Assembly: GCA_041628815.1 (NCBI GenBank)
Contig: JBFKOL010000076.1
Location: forward strand, 1 to 14,892
Origin: JBFKOL01 sp041628815
GTDB taxonomy: Bacteria; Bacteroidota; Bacteroidia; Chitinophagales; Saprospiraceae
DNA length: 14,892 nucleotides
Direction of reading: 5' to 3'
Shown here one piece after another: positions 6,685 to 12,706 of the stretch. The translations under genes were made by a program, and so were the position numbers. The notes under the pieces were generated by a model. The model was not told the DNA's origin, made no database searches, and saw only the letters and a program-made list of their open reading frames with translations. The number at the start of each line of letters is the position of its first letter. The first letter of the stretch is position 1.

Positions 6685-8816
6685 TAGGCTTTGTAATAAC
6701 TTTCCACCACCTGTTTCTCCGTGCCGTTTTGACTAAGCAGCAACTCGCGGTGACGAATTATCAGGTTTAAAAATGATTCGGCATCGCCCATGTAGTCTCT
6801 GGCGAATTCTAATGTAGGCTTGTGGTCATTCATAGAGAGAACACGGCTCGTAAAGTCATACCCGAGAACTATCCTGCGCGTCTGGACGAATTGTTCCTGA
6901 AAGTCATCGATGATTTTGCGATGGGTATTGCATTTGATGTCATCGTGCAACAACAATGCTTTAGCGCCGACGACGAAAGCTGAATAGGCATAGTATATGC
7001 TATCGGCGAATGAGCCTTCAGACAGACTGTTTCTTGAGCTTACCAATTTCTCTTCGGCATCCTTCAAAATGGTGCCGATCACATCCAGGATGACTCCGGC
7101 ACATTCTCCAACACCGATGGCTTGCTGGTATTCGTGGTCCTGGCCCCAGTCCATCAGATCCGTACCGTCGAGATCAGAAATATCTGCCAGTGGCTTTAAG
7201 ATTTCGTAGATAGCTCTGCGACCGCCAATGCGGTCATACCAGTGATTGAAGTATTCACCCTCTTCCTTTGTCTCAAAAAAGTAGTCCAAAATTTGCCGCA
7301 GTGACGCCGGAATGCGCTTGGTAGGCAACTTAATCACCTTGTCGGCGATGTAGGGTTTGCCATCCGGGTCTACCCCGCCCCCTACCACCACTTGCATGGC
7401 CGGCACGACGAGGTCGTTTTTCTTGATGGAAGAACCGTGGAAGCCCACATTGGCGATCATATGCTGACCGCATGCATTCATGCAACCGCTTATTTTGATC
7501 TTGATGTGTTTTTCGGCACGCAAATCGGGATATTCTTCGAGTATAAGGTTTTCGAGGACTCCCGCAAGGCCAGTGCTGTTGGTCACCGCGAGGTTGCATG
7601 TGTCCGTACCTGGGCAAGCGGTGATGTCAGCTATGGAGTCAAATCCAGGCTCTGCAAAACCCAGTCCTTCGAGTACCGTGAACAATTCGGGCAGATGGTC
7701 CTTATAGACAAATTTGAGCAGGATGTTCTGATTGATCGTGAGTCGGATGTCGTCGGCCGCATATTTGCCAACAATCTTTGCAAGGTATCTCGCTTTATCC
7801 GAGCTGATGTCTCCAAGAAAGACTTTTATATAGACACCGTAATATCCCTTCTGCTTTTGCTCAAATGTGTTGGTGCGAAGCCATAGGTCATACTTTACTT
7901 GGTCCTTTGCCTTCGCCACCTTGGGCTTGAAATATTCCGGCGGTATGGCTGGTAAGGATTCCACTGAAACTGGTACGTTTTGATGGATCAAACCCTTGCG
8001 CTCTTTGTCAACCAATTCAAGGAAATGTTCGATACCCAAGTCTTTAATTAAAAATTTCATCCGCGCCTTGTGTCTCTTTTCTCTTTCCCCGTAACGGTCA
8101 AAGATGCGAAGGGCGGCTTCCATAAACGGGATAACTTGGTCTCCTGGAAGAAATTCGTAGGCCTCATGGGCAAACATTGCCTGCGCACCAAGACCCCCGC
8201 CGACTAATACGCGGAACCCTTTGACACCATCTACGATCTTAGGAATAAAGCCAAAGTCGTGCATGAAGGTAAGTGCGGTATCCGCATCGCTGGAAGAAAA
8301 AGCCGGTTTGATCTTACGGCCCATCTCCTGGCAGATAGGGTTGCGCATAAAGTGGTAAGCCACTGCACGGGCGAATGGCGTCACGTCAAAAGGTTCGTCC
8401 GGGTCGATACCTGCTTTATCGGAAGCGGTTACATTGCGTACCGTATTGCCGCATGCCTCCCTGGCAGTAACACTTTTCTCCGCCAGCGCGGTCCAGACCT
8501 TAGGTGAGTCTTCCAGCTTCACAAAATGCAGCTGGATATCCTGCCGTGTAGTAATGTGCAGGTTACCTGTTGCATATTTGTCGGACACGTCAGCGATCCG
8601 CACCAGTTGTTCCGCCGTGAGGTGCCCGAAAGGAATTTTGATTCGAAACATCTGGACACCCAGCTGCCGCTGCCCGTATACACCCCGGGTCAGCCGGTAA
8701 AGCTTGAATCGTTCTTCGTCAATCTGACCCTTCTTGTACAACCCGATCTTACGTTGCAGTTCGTCGATATCTTTCTGGTCTTCGACAGAAATGTATTGAT
8801 CAACTTTTTTTGCCAT
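6684..8816 (-). CDS. Assimilatory sulfite reductase hemoprotein with C-terminal HEPN-like domain
   Basis: A 710-residue siroheme/[4Fe-4S] enzyme, first gene of the sulfur operon; it would reduce sulfite to sulfide with six electrons. The two-fold nitrite/sulfite reductase repeat spans about residues 1-560. Cluster and siroheme ligands are Cys401 and Cys407 (TACPGTDTCN) and Cys445 and Cys449 (SGCMNACGQH). Basic residues expected to grip the substrate anion are present: Arg91 (TTRQDIQ), Arg127 (GNTVRNV) and Lys168/Lys170 (GRKIK), the pattern of sulfite reductases. Residues about 582-695 are extra: a helical segment with SFADSIYYAYSAFVVGAKALLLHDD that resembles HEPN domains, a fusion I associate with Bacteroidota homologues. 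With ferredoxin and its reductase in the same operon, ferredoxin is the likely donor. Nitrite reductase is the alternative, but the neighbours favour sulfite. Expression is probably controlled by two cysteine-leader attenuators immediately upstream. Confidence 0.93.
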   Translation of the reverse strand: MAKKVDQYISVEDQKDIDELQRKIGLYKKGQIDEERFKLYRLTRGVYGQRQLGVQMFRIKIPFGHLTAEQLVRIADVSDKYATGNLHITTRQDIQLHFVKLEDSPKVWTALAEKSVTAREACGNTVRNVTASDKAGIDPDEPFDVTPFARAVAYHFMRNPICQEMGRKIKPAFSSSDADTALTFMHDFGFIPKIVDGVKGFRVLVGGGLGAQAMFAHEAYEFLPGDQVIPFMEAALRIFDRYGEREKRHKARMKFLIKDLGIEHFLELVDKERKGLIHQNVPVSVESLPAIPPEYFKPKVAKAKDQVKYDLWLRTNTFEQKQKGYYGVYIKVFLGDISSDKARYLAKIVGKYAADDIRLTINQNILLKFVYKDHLPELFTVLEGLGFAEPGFDSIADITACPGTDTCNLAVTNSTGLAGVLENLILEEYPDLRAEKHIKIKISGCMNACGQHMIANVGFHGSSIKKNDLVVPAMQVVVGGGVDPDGKPYIADKVIKLPTKRIPASLRQILDYFFETKEEGEYFNHWYDRIGGRRAIYEILKPLADISDLDGTDLMDWGQDHEYQQAIGVGECAGVILDVIGTILKDAEEKLVSSRNSLSEGSFADSIYYAYSAFVVGAKALLLHDDIKCNTHRKIIDDFQEQFVQTRRIVLGYDFTSRVLSMNDHKPTLEFARDYMGDAESFLNLIIRHRELLLSQNGTEKQVVESYYKA

Positions 8817-8837
8817 AACTTTTTAATTGCGCTTGAA

Positions 8838-8873
8838 ATAAAAAAAGCCCGTCAAGGTGTCTTGACGGGCTTT
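8838..8873 (-). terminator. Intrinsic terminator of cysteine attenuator 1, just upstream of sulfite reductase
   Basis: Read on the minus strand, a perfect 13-bp stem is formed by the arms AAAGCCCGTCAAG (8873-8861) and CTTGACGGGCTTT (8856-8844), closed by the 4-nt loop ACAC. The 3' arm runs directly into a U tract, so the strand reads GGGC then seven T from 8846 to 8840. The U tract ends about 23 nt before the sulfite reductase ATG at 8816, so it cannot serve an upstream gene and must act within this operon's leader. In plus orientation the hairpin is followed only by TTTCG, a much poorer terminator. Confidence 0.88.
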
Positions 8874-8914
8874 CGTATTGTACTTTACCGATTACCTACT
8901 CGTCCAAGACATCC
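8856..8914 (-). promoter_or_regulatory. Antiterminator pairing of attenuator 1
   Basis: The RNA segment 8914-8902 (GGAUGUCUUGGAC), lying in the last codons of leader peptide 1, is complementary to 8866-8856 (GUCAAGACACC), which is the inner half of the terminator's 5' arm, its loop and one base beyond. The predicted helix has 11 base pairs interrupted by two single-base bulges (A8912 and G8904). It is mutually exclusive with the terminator stem. A ribosome stalled at the Cys codons (8952-8929) would leave 8914-8902 free; a ribosome reaching the stop at 8898-8896 would cover it. Pairing was derived by hand, without energy calculation. Confidence 0.7.
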
Positions 8915-9000
8915 CTGGTCGTCTTACGACAACAGCAGCAACAGCAACAACACATGGTTGTGGCAAAATGAGGAATGAATTGTCCGGGGTTTGATTTCAT
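8896..9000 (-). CDS. Polycysteine leader peptide 1 (34 codons, eight consecutive Cys)
   Basis: Short ORF from ATG 9000-8998 to TAG 8898-8896. It encodes MKSNPGQFIPHFATTM, then eight Cys in a row (codons TGT TGT TGC TGT TGC TGC TGT TGT, 8952-8929), then RKTTRDVLDE. An internal in-frame ATG directly precedes the Cys run at 8955, so a shorter product is possible. It sits between an upstream terminator and a downstream terminator, and its last codons overlap the antiterminator strand. The arrangement indicates a cis-acting leader whose translation senses charged tRNA-Cys for the cysteine-biosynthesis operon that follows. Polycysteine leader ORFs with a regulatory role are known in mycobacteria; classical attenuation leaders are known for other amino acids. 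A free metal-binding micropeptide is a less likely reading. Confidence 0.85.
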   Translation of the reverse strand: MKSNPGQFIPHFATTMCCCCCCCCRKTTRDVLDE

Positions 9001-9010
9001 AATGTCGTTT

Positions 9011-9049
9011 AAAAAAAAAGCCTTTCCGGATTCTTCTCGAAAAGGCTTT
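9011..9049 (-). terminator. Intrinsic terminator of cysteine attenuator 2
   Basis: On the minus strand the arms AAAGCCTTTTC (9049-9039) and GGAAAGGCTTT (9027-9017) form an 11-bp stem including one G-U pair, with an 11-nt loop. The stem runs into nine consecutive T (9019-9011), three of which belong to the stem. It lies between the stop of leader peptide 2 (9078) and the start of leader peptide 1 (9000), so it can only terminate transcripts inside the operon leader. Less GC-rich than terminator 1, but the U tract is longer. Confidence 0.8.
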
Positions 9050-9092
9050 AACAGTGTTATTTCTTATGAAGAAATCCCTATTGAAGCCTTCG
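9042..9092 (-). promoter_or_regulatory. Antiterminator pairing of attenuator 2, with enclosed hairpin
   Basis: AAGGCUU at 9090-9084, within codons 15-17 of leader peptide 2, is perfectly complementary to AAGCCUU at 9048-9042 in the 5' arm of terminator 2. Extra pairs are possible on both sides of the 7-bp core: CG 9092-9091 across a 2-nt bulge, and AA 9082-9081 after one mismatch. The loop it closes contains a small AUUUCUU/AAGAAAU hairpin (9075-9059). Formation would exclude the terminator. The geometry repeats that of attenuator 1: Cys codons, antiterminator strand, stop, terminator. Confidence 0.6.
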
Positions 9093-9134
9093 GTGTTTCA
9101 TACAACAGCAGCGACAAAAGGTATTTCTCATCAT
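9078..9134 (-). CDS. Cysteine-rich leader peptide 2 (18 codons, four Cys)
   Basis: Short ORF from ATG 9134-9132 to TAG 9080-9078 encoding MMRNTFCRCCCMKHRRLQ. Four of codons 7-11 are Cys (TGT, TGC, TGT, TGT, with one Arg between the first and second). It begins roughly 15 nt after the predicted transcription start and is followed by an antiterminator strand and terminator 2. It would be the first leader met by the ribosome. With four Cys codons instead of eight it may have a different sensitivity to cysteine limitation from leader 1. The peptide is unlikely to have a function apart from being translated. Confidence 0.75.
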   Translation of the reverse strand: MMRNTFCRCCCMKHRRLQ

Positions 9135-9156
9135 GTTGGTTTGATAATTAACCATC

Positions 9157-9187
9157 CAAATGTATGCCATATTTTGTCAGAACCAAA
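9157..9187 (-). promoter_or_regulatory. Bacteroidota-type promoter of the sulfur operon
   Basis: On the minus strand, TTTG (9187-9184) is followed after exactly 19 nt by TACATTTG (9164-9157), an exact match to the Bacteroidota sigma factor consensus TTTG-N19-TAnnTTTG. The transcript would start near 9150, giving a very short untranslated segment before leader peptide 2. No operator-like inverted repeat is obvious beside it, in line with control by attenuation rather than by a repressor. Confidence 0.7.
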
Positions 9188-9212
9188 TTTTCTTTAAAAT
9201 TTTATTTCTGTT

Positions 9213-9242
9213 TTTGTCGTCTGTCAGATAGTCTTAAATTTA
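9213..9242 (+). promoter_or_regulatory. Possible promoter of the YifB/ComM-family gene
   Basis: TTTG at 9213-9216 followed after 18 nt by TAAATTTA (9235-9242), which matches TAnnTTTG at all but the last position. It would start transcription near 9249, about 30 nt before the ATG at 9282, back-to-back with the sulfur operon promoter. The region is AT-rich, so a chance match is possible. Confidence 0.3.
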
Positions 9243-9281
9243 TAGCACAAGGGTTACGCTTATGGGTTACACCCACTTTCT

Positions 9282-10835
9282 ATGCTTGTAACTACCAACG
9301 CGAGCGCTGTTCAAGGTGTCAGTGCGATCAGGATCACAGTCGAAGTCAATGCAGGAGGGCCCGTTGGCTCTGCCAACCAATATTATTTTATGGTTGGATT
9401 ACCCGACAATGCAGTCAAAGAAGGCTTTCACCGCATCGAAACAGCTATTAAGAACATCGGCTTCCGTATGCCTCGATTGAAGCTCGTGATCAACCTGGCA
9501 CCTGCGGATATGCGCAAGGCGGGATCCTATTTTGACGTACCTGTAGCATTGGGCATGCTGTCGGCTACAGGGCAAATGGATGGAGCATCACTCGCTGAAT
9601 ACATGATCATGGGCGAGCTGGCCCTGGATGGCGGTGTGCGCCCTATCAAAGGTGCCTTGCCAATGGCCATTGAAGCGCGACGACTAGGACTGAAAGGTTT
9701 CATACTTCCCAAAGAAAATGCGAGCGAAGCAGCCATAGTGGACAATCTCAATGTATTCGGTATAGGTCATCTTCAAGAGGCTGTCGACTTTTTTGAGGGC
9801 CGCAGCGAACTGTCGCCCACAGTGCATCACACAAGAGAAGTATTCGAGAACGACGCAACCATTCCGGCCGTAGACTTTTCTGATGTCAAAGGACAGGAGA
9901 ACATCAAAAGGGCATTGGAGATTGCTGCTGCAGGTGGCCACAACGCAGTGCTGATTGGCCCACCCGGCGCCGGTAAGACGATGCTGGCTAAGCGTATGCC
10001 CGGTATCTTACCTCCTCTGACATTACGCGAAGCACTTGAAGTCACCAAGATCCATTCCGTAGCAGGCCTGTTGGGACACAATGCTTCACTCATCGCCTCA
10101 CGGCCTTTCAGGTCTCCACACCATACGATCAGCGATGTGGCCCTTGTCGGTGGCGGATCACACCCCAACCCTGGAGAGATATCGCTGGCACACAGAGGCG
10201 TACTTTTCCTCGACGAACTGCCTGAGTTCAAACGGTCGGTGCTGGAAGTCATGCGGCAACCCATGGAAGAAGGACAAGTGACCATATCACGTGCGCGCAT
10301 ATCGGTTGACTATCCTGCCCAGTTCATGTTGATCGCCAGTATGAATCCCTGCCCGTGCGGCTACCACAATCATCCCGAAAAAGAATGTGTTTGTGGTGCC
10401 GGCATTGTTAAAAAATATCTCAACAAGATTTCGGGGCCGCTGATGGACCGTATCGACCTGCACGTGGAAGTAACGCCGGTAAGCTATGACGAACTCAGTT
10501 CGCAGGAATTCCAAAGCGAAAAAAGCGAGCTGGTCCGAGAACGCGTCAAGGCAGCGAGGGTGCTACAGGCCGAACGTTTTGAAAAGCTCGATCGCATCTA
10601 CTGCAACGCTCAGATGCCCAGCCGGCTGGTGAGGGAAACATGCCAACTGGATCAGGCCAGCTTGCTGCTCCTGAAGACGGCCATGAAAAAGCTCCAACTG
10701 TCGGCAAGGGCCTATGACCGCATCATCAAGGTGTCGAGGACCATCGCCGATCTGGCTGGCAATAAAGATATCAGGATGGAACATCTGGCCGAAGCGATAC
10801 AGTACAGGACGCTGGACCGGGAAGATTGGGCGTGA
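9282..10835 (+). CDS. YifB/ComM-family Mg-chelatase-like AAA+ ATPase
   Basis: A complete 517-residue member of the YifB/ComM family. ComM of naturally transformable bacteria is a hexameric helicase that promotes branch migration during integration of transforming DNA; most homologues in other phyla are uncharacterised. The N-terminal ~190 residues carry the family domain (YYFMVGLPDNAVKE at 34-47, GELALDGGVRPIKG at 111-124). The AAA+ core has Walker A GPPGAGKT (226-233), PFRSPHHTISD (275-285), Walker B GVLFLDELPEF (306-316) and DRIDLHVEV (389-397). Four cysteines (357, 359, 369, 371) in NPCPCGY and CVCGAG could bind a metal. The Mg_chelatase_C helical domain ends the protein (QLSARAYDRIIKVSRTIADL, then AEAIQYRTLD). 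The ATG at 9282 gives the family's usual N-terminus. It is transcribed divergently from the sulfur operon and probably alone. Confidence 0.93.
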   Translation: MLVTTNASAVQGVSAIRITVEVNAGGPVGSANQYYFMVGLPDNAVKEGFHRIETAIKNIGFRMPRLKLVINLAPADMRKAGSYFDVPVALGMLSATGQMDGASLAEYMIMGELALDGGVRPIKGALPMAIEARRLGLKGFILPKENASEAAIVDNLNVFGIGHLQEAVDFFEGRSELSPTVHHTREVFENDATIPAVDFSDVKGQENIKRALEIAAAGGHNAVLIGPPGAGKTMLAKRMPGILPPLTLREALEVTKIHSVAGLLGHNASLIASRPFRSPHHTISDVALVGGGSHPNPGEISLAHRGVLFLDELPEFKRSVLEVMRQPMEEGQVTISRARISVDYPAQFMLIASMNPCPCGYHNHPEKECVCGAGIVKKYLNKISGPLMDRIDLHVEVTPVSYDELSSQEFQSEKSELVRERVKAARVLQAERFEKLDRIYCNAQMPSRLVRETCQLDQASLLLLKTAMKKLQLSARAYDRIIKVSRTIADLAGNKDIRMEHLAEAIQYRTLDREDWA

Positions 10836-10882
10836 AGAAAGAAATGTGATGAATGATGAATTTCTCAGTTCTGCAGACATAG

Positions 10883-10912
10883 GAATTCGTAGTTACAAAC
10901 TACGAATAGCGG
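10883..10912 (+). repeat. Palindromic repeat, copy 1
   Basis: A perfect 10-bp inverted repeat, ATTCGTAGTT (10885-10894) and AACTACGAAT (10898-10907), with a 3-nt ACA spacer, followed by AGCGG. It shares 19 bp (10883-10901) with a second copy 150 bp away. It lies in the gap after the YifB/ComM-family gene. It has the look of a dispersed REP-type intergenic element; no U tract follows, so it is a poor intrinsic terminator. Confidence 0.75.
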
Positions 10913-10918
10913 TAAACG

Positions 10919-11032
10919 ACATAATATTCTTTGTGCACTTTCCGTAGGATATTGCTACCGATGAATATGCCACCAGGACTCTATGAAATAAACCCAAAAA
11001 GTGCGTTATCAACATTGTGGGGCAGCGAATTT
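10919..11032. other. Intergenic DNA between the two repeat copies, no gene seen
   Basis: The 340-bp gap between the YifB/ComM-family gene and the crystallin-like gene holds the two palindromic repeats and this spacer. It has no ORF with recognisable content. The segment ATTGCTACCGATGAATATGC (10950-10969) and the bases after it remind me of a repeat scattered through intergenic regions of various Bacteroidota genomes, but this is from memory and unverified. The rest of the gap (11079-11175) is AT-rich with a GTTAAAAGTTCAGAGTTAAAA direct repeat on the minus strand and no clear terminator. Confidence 0.35.
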
Positions 11033-11078
11033 GAATTCGTAGTTACAAACTTCGAATGGCGGACACTACGAATAGCGG
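11033..11078 (+). repeat. Palindromic repeat, copy 2, with 16-bp internal expansion
   Basis: Begins with the same 19 bp as copy 1 (GAATTCGTAGTTACAAACT) and ends with the same ACTACGAATAGCGG (11065-11078). Between them 16 extra bases (TTCGAATGGCGGACAC, 11051-11066) have been inserted; their first 12 are a variant of the terminal TACGAATAGCGG block. The left half therefore can pair either with the near-complement AACTTCGAAT (11048-11057) or with ACTACGAAT (11065-11073). Confidence 0.7.
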
Positions 11079-11175
11079 CAAAAAAATGTAGAAATCATTG
11101 CTGACACACAGATTTTTTAATGGGTTATATTAGAACATACTTCATTCTTTATTCTTCTCTTTTAACTCTGAACTT

Positions 11176-12681
11176 TTAACCCGCAAATCGGGACGAAGAA
11201 GTCTTATCACTGAAATTGGCCGGTATCTTGCAGAACGCATTATTTTTGGCCTTATCGAGGTCGCGGATCGCTTCCATCTTTCCCGTTCCTTTCAACAGGG
11301 CTTTCTTCCCTTTGAAGCCATCGTGCTCCCATAATTCGTAGATGACATCTTTGGGAAGCTGGAAACGGACCGATGAAACCTTGTCGTTAAATGATTCTCC
11401 TTCTACAAGGATCTTGTTATAGTGCTCGATGGTGGCATTGTGTGTTCCGCGGATCTTCAGTGACCGGTCTTTAAAGTCTTTATCGTCGTACAGTTCGATT
11501 ACGGCATCTTCAATTTTCGTGATCACTTTTCCAGGATAGTCAGGGTAAAACTCCGTGCATTGTAGCCCTTTGTCGCCATTTGACGTACGATGGTGCGTCG
11601 CATAGACCGCGAGCCGCCCATCCGGAGTGAAATAGACTCCGGCTCCAGCGTTAAAGTTGTAGCGCTTACTGCCGGGGCCGAAGATCTTGGCGTCCGTATC
11701 TCGGAGGATACTCATAGTGGGAATGATGAGTTTGAAACCAGCACTCTTAATGTCCTGTCCGGCAAAACGGAAACGGTAAAGCCTGGCCCGGTTCTTACCT
11801 ATCCAAGGAGGAATGGGAGATAGGGCGTAACTGTTTTCGGTGCCGATCATATAGATATCACCGGTATCTTCCAGGAGCAACTGGATCACCTGGTATTTAG
11901 GATGCGTCCCTCCTTTTCCCGTGGCCCCATAGGTGATGGTTTTATTTTTCTCGTCGAATCCGTCTTTGATCTTGGCGGTTTTTGACAGATAAAAATCAAT
12001 GTTGCGCTTACCATTGCCATCGCTGTCGGTCCAGACAGCACAGAGGTATTTACCGTTGGGCAGACGTATCATCGAAGCAGCTCCTGCCTTTTTTTTGTTT
12101 CTTTTGATAACCACGGCATCGCCCATGTCCCTCAGCTTCGCAGGTTGAGATGCATCGATAAATCGTATCTCGGAACGATTCCCATCACCCTCGATGGGCG
12201 CCACAAGGATGTGGCCACACATCGATATACCCCCGCAATGCCATAATGTTCTGTCGATGGTATATATCTCAATCAACTTATCCCAACCCCTTGCATGATT
12301 AAGATTGGTGCCGATGACACCTTGCCTATCATCTCTTGGTGTCTGTCGCACGTGCGATTCCACGCGGCAAACAAACAATTGCGATGCCTTCTTTCCACTT
12401 TTCACTTCACCTCCGGAAAAAATGATGTGGTTTCCGTCCGGTGTCCTTACTACCCCCTGGAAGTGACGTTTTCGGCCTGCTTCCCCTTTGAACAATTCTA
12501 CATTGTCAGCCGTATAAGGGTCATAGGCTCCGCTATTGATTAAAACAGGGTCCGATTTAAGCAGTATGTATTCACCTCTCAGGGGAATATCATCGAAAGC
12601 ATCCTCTACATTCTTCAATTCTACAACTTCAGCATCCTTAGGATTGTCTGTCGGTTCGAGAGGAATTCCGGGATAGTTCAT
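11176..12681 (-). CDS. Propeller-like protein with C-terminal beta/gamma-crystallin-like domain
   Basis: A 501-residue protein that I do not recognise as a named family. Residues about 35-385 contain recurring strand-turn segments (HFQGVVRTPDGNHIIFSGG, GAASMIRLPNGKYLCAVWTD, LLEDTGDIYMIG, GVYFTPDGRLAVYATHH) typical of beta-propeller blades. Residues about 393-488 show paired Greek-key signatures, VIELYDDKDFKDRSLKIRG with FNDKVSSVRF, then VIYELWEHDGFKGKKALL, matching the [FYW]-x5-F-x-G and Asn/Asp-x-x-S-S pattern of calcium-binding beta/gamma crystallins. The N-terminus (MNYPGIPLEPTDNPKDAE) has no signal peptide, so it is apparently cytoplasmic unless exported by a non-classical route. It lies 25 bp after the GMC oxidoreductase stop, so it is probably the last gene of that operon. 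Function unknown; a substrate- or cation-binding partner of the oxidoreductases is a guess. Confidence 0.75.
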   Translation of the reverse strand: MNYPGIPLEPTDNPKDAEVVELKNVEDAFDDIPLRGEYILLKSDPVLINSGAYDPYTADNVELFKGEAGRKRHFQGVVRTPDGNHIIFSGGEVKSGKKASQLFVCRVESHVRQTPRDDRQGVIGTNLNHARGWDKLIEIYTIDRTLWHCGGISMCGHILVAPIEGDGNRSEIRFIDASQPAKLRDMGDAVVIKRNKKKAGAASMIRLPNGKYLCAVWTDSDGNGKRNIDFYLSKTAKIKDGFDEKNKTITYGATGKGGTHPKYQVIQLLLEDTGDIYMIGTENSYALSPIPPWIGKNRARLYRFRFAGQDIKSAGFKLIIPTMSILRDTDAKIFGPGSKRYNFNAGAGVYFTPDGRLAVYATHHRTSNGDKGLQCTEFYPDYPGKVITKIEDAVIELYDDKDFKDRSLKIRGTHNATIEHYNKILVEGESFNDKVSSVRFQLPKDVIYELWEHDGFKGKKALLKGTGKMEAIRDLDKAKNNAFCKIPANFSDKTSSSRFAG

Positions 12682-12706
12682 ATTCTATTTTTTCGTTCGA
12701 ATGGAT

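Noticed and set aside
7392..7886. Plus-strand 164-codon open frame inside the sulfite reductase gene
   Set aside because: Shadow of the conserved cluster-binding region on the opposite strand; no domain or start signal.
6684..8816. Assignment as assimilatory nitrite reductase
   Set aside because: The same fold is shared, but the operon with CysH, siroheme synthesis and Cys leaders, and the RKIK anion-binding motif, fit sulfite reduction.
8844..8873. Hairpin as a plus-strand terminator
   Set aside because: No plus-strand gene ends nearby and the plus-side tail is TTTCG, while the minus side has seven T.
8929..8955. The CAACAGCAG-like plus-strand tract as a trinucleotide microsatellite
   Set aside because: On the minus strand the same bases are mixed TGT and TGC Cys codons inside an ORF with start and stop, between two terminators, beside a cysteine operon; coding explains it better.
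8526..8978. Plus-strand 150-codon open frame antisense to the sulfite reductase 5' end and its leader
   Set aside because: It lies opposite a well-supported gene and leader; its translation has no recognisable domain and follows the codon structure of the other strand.
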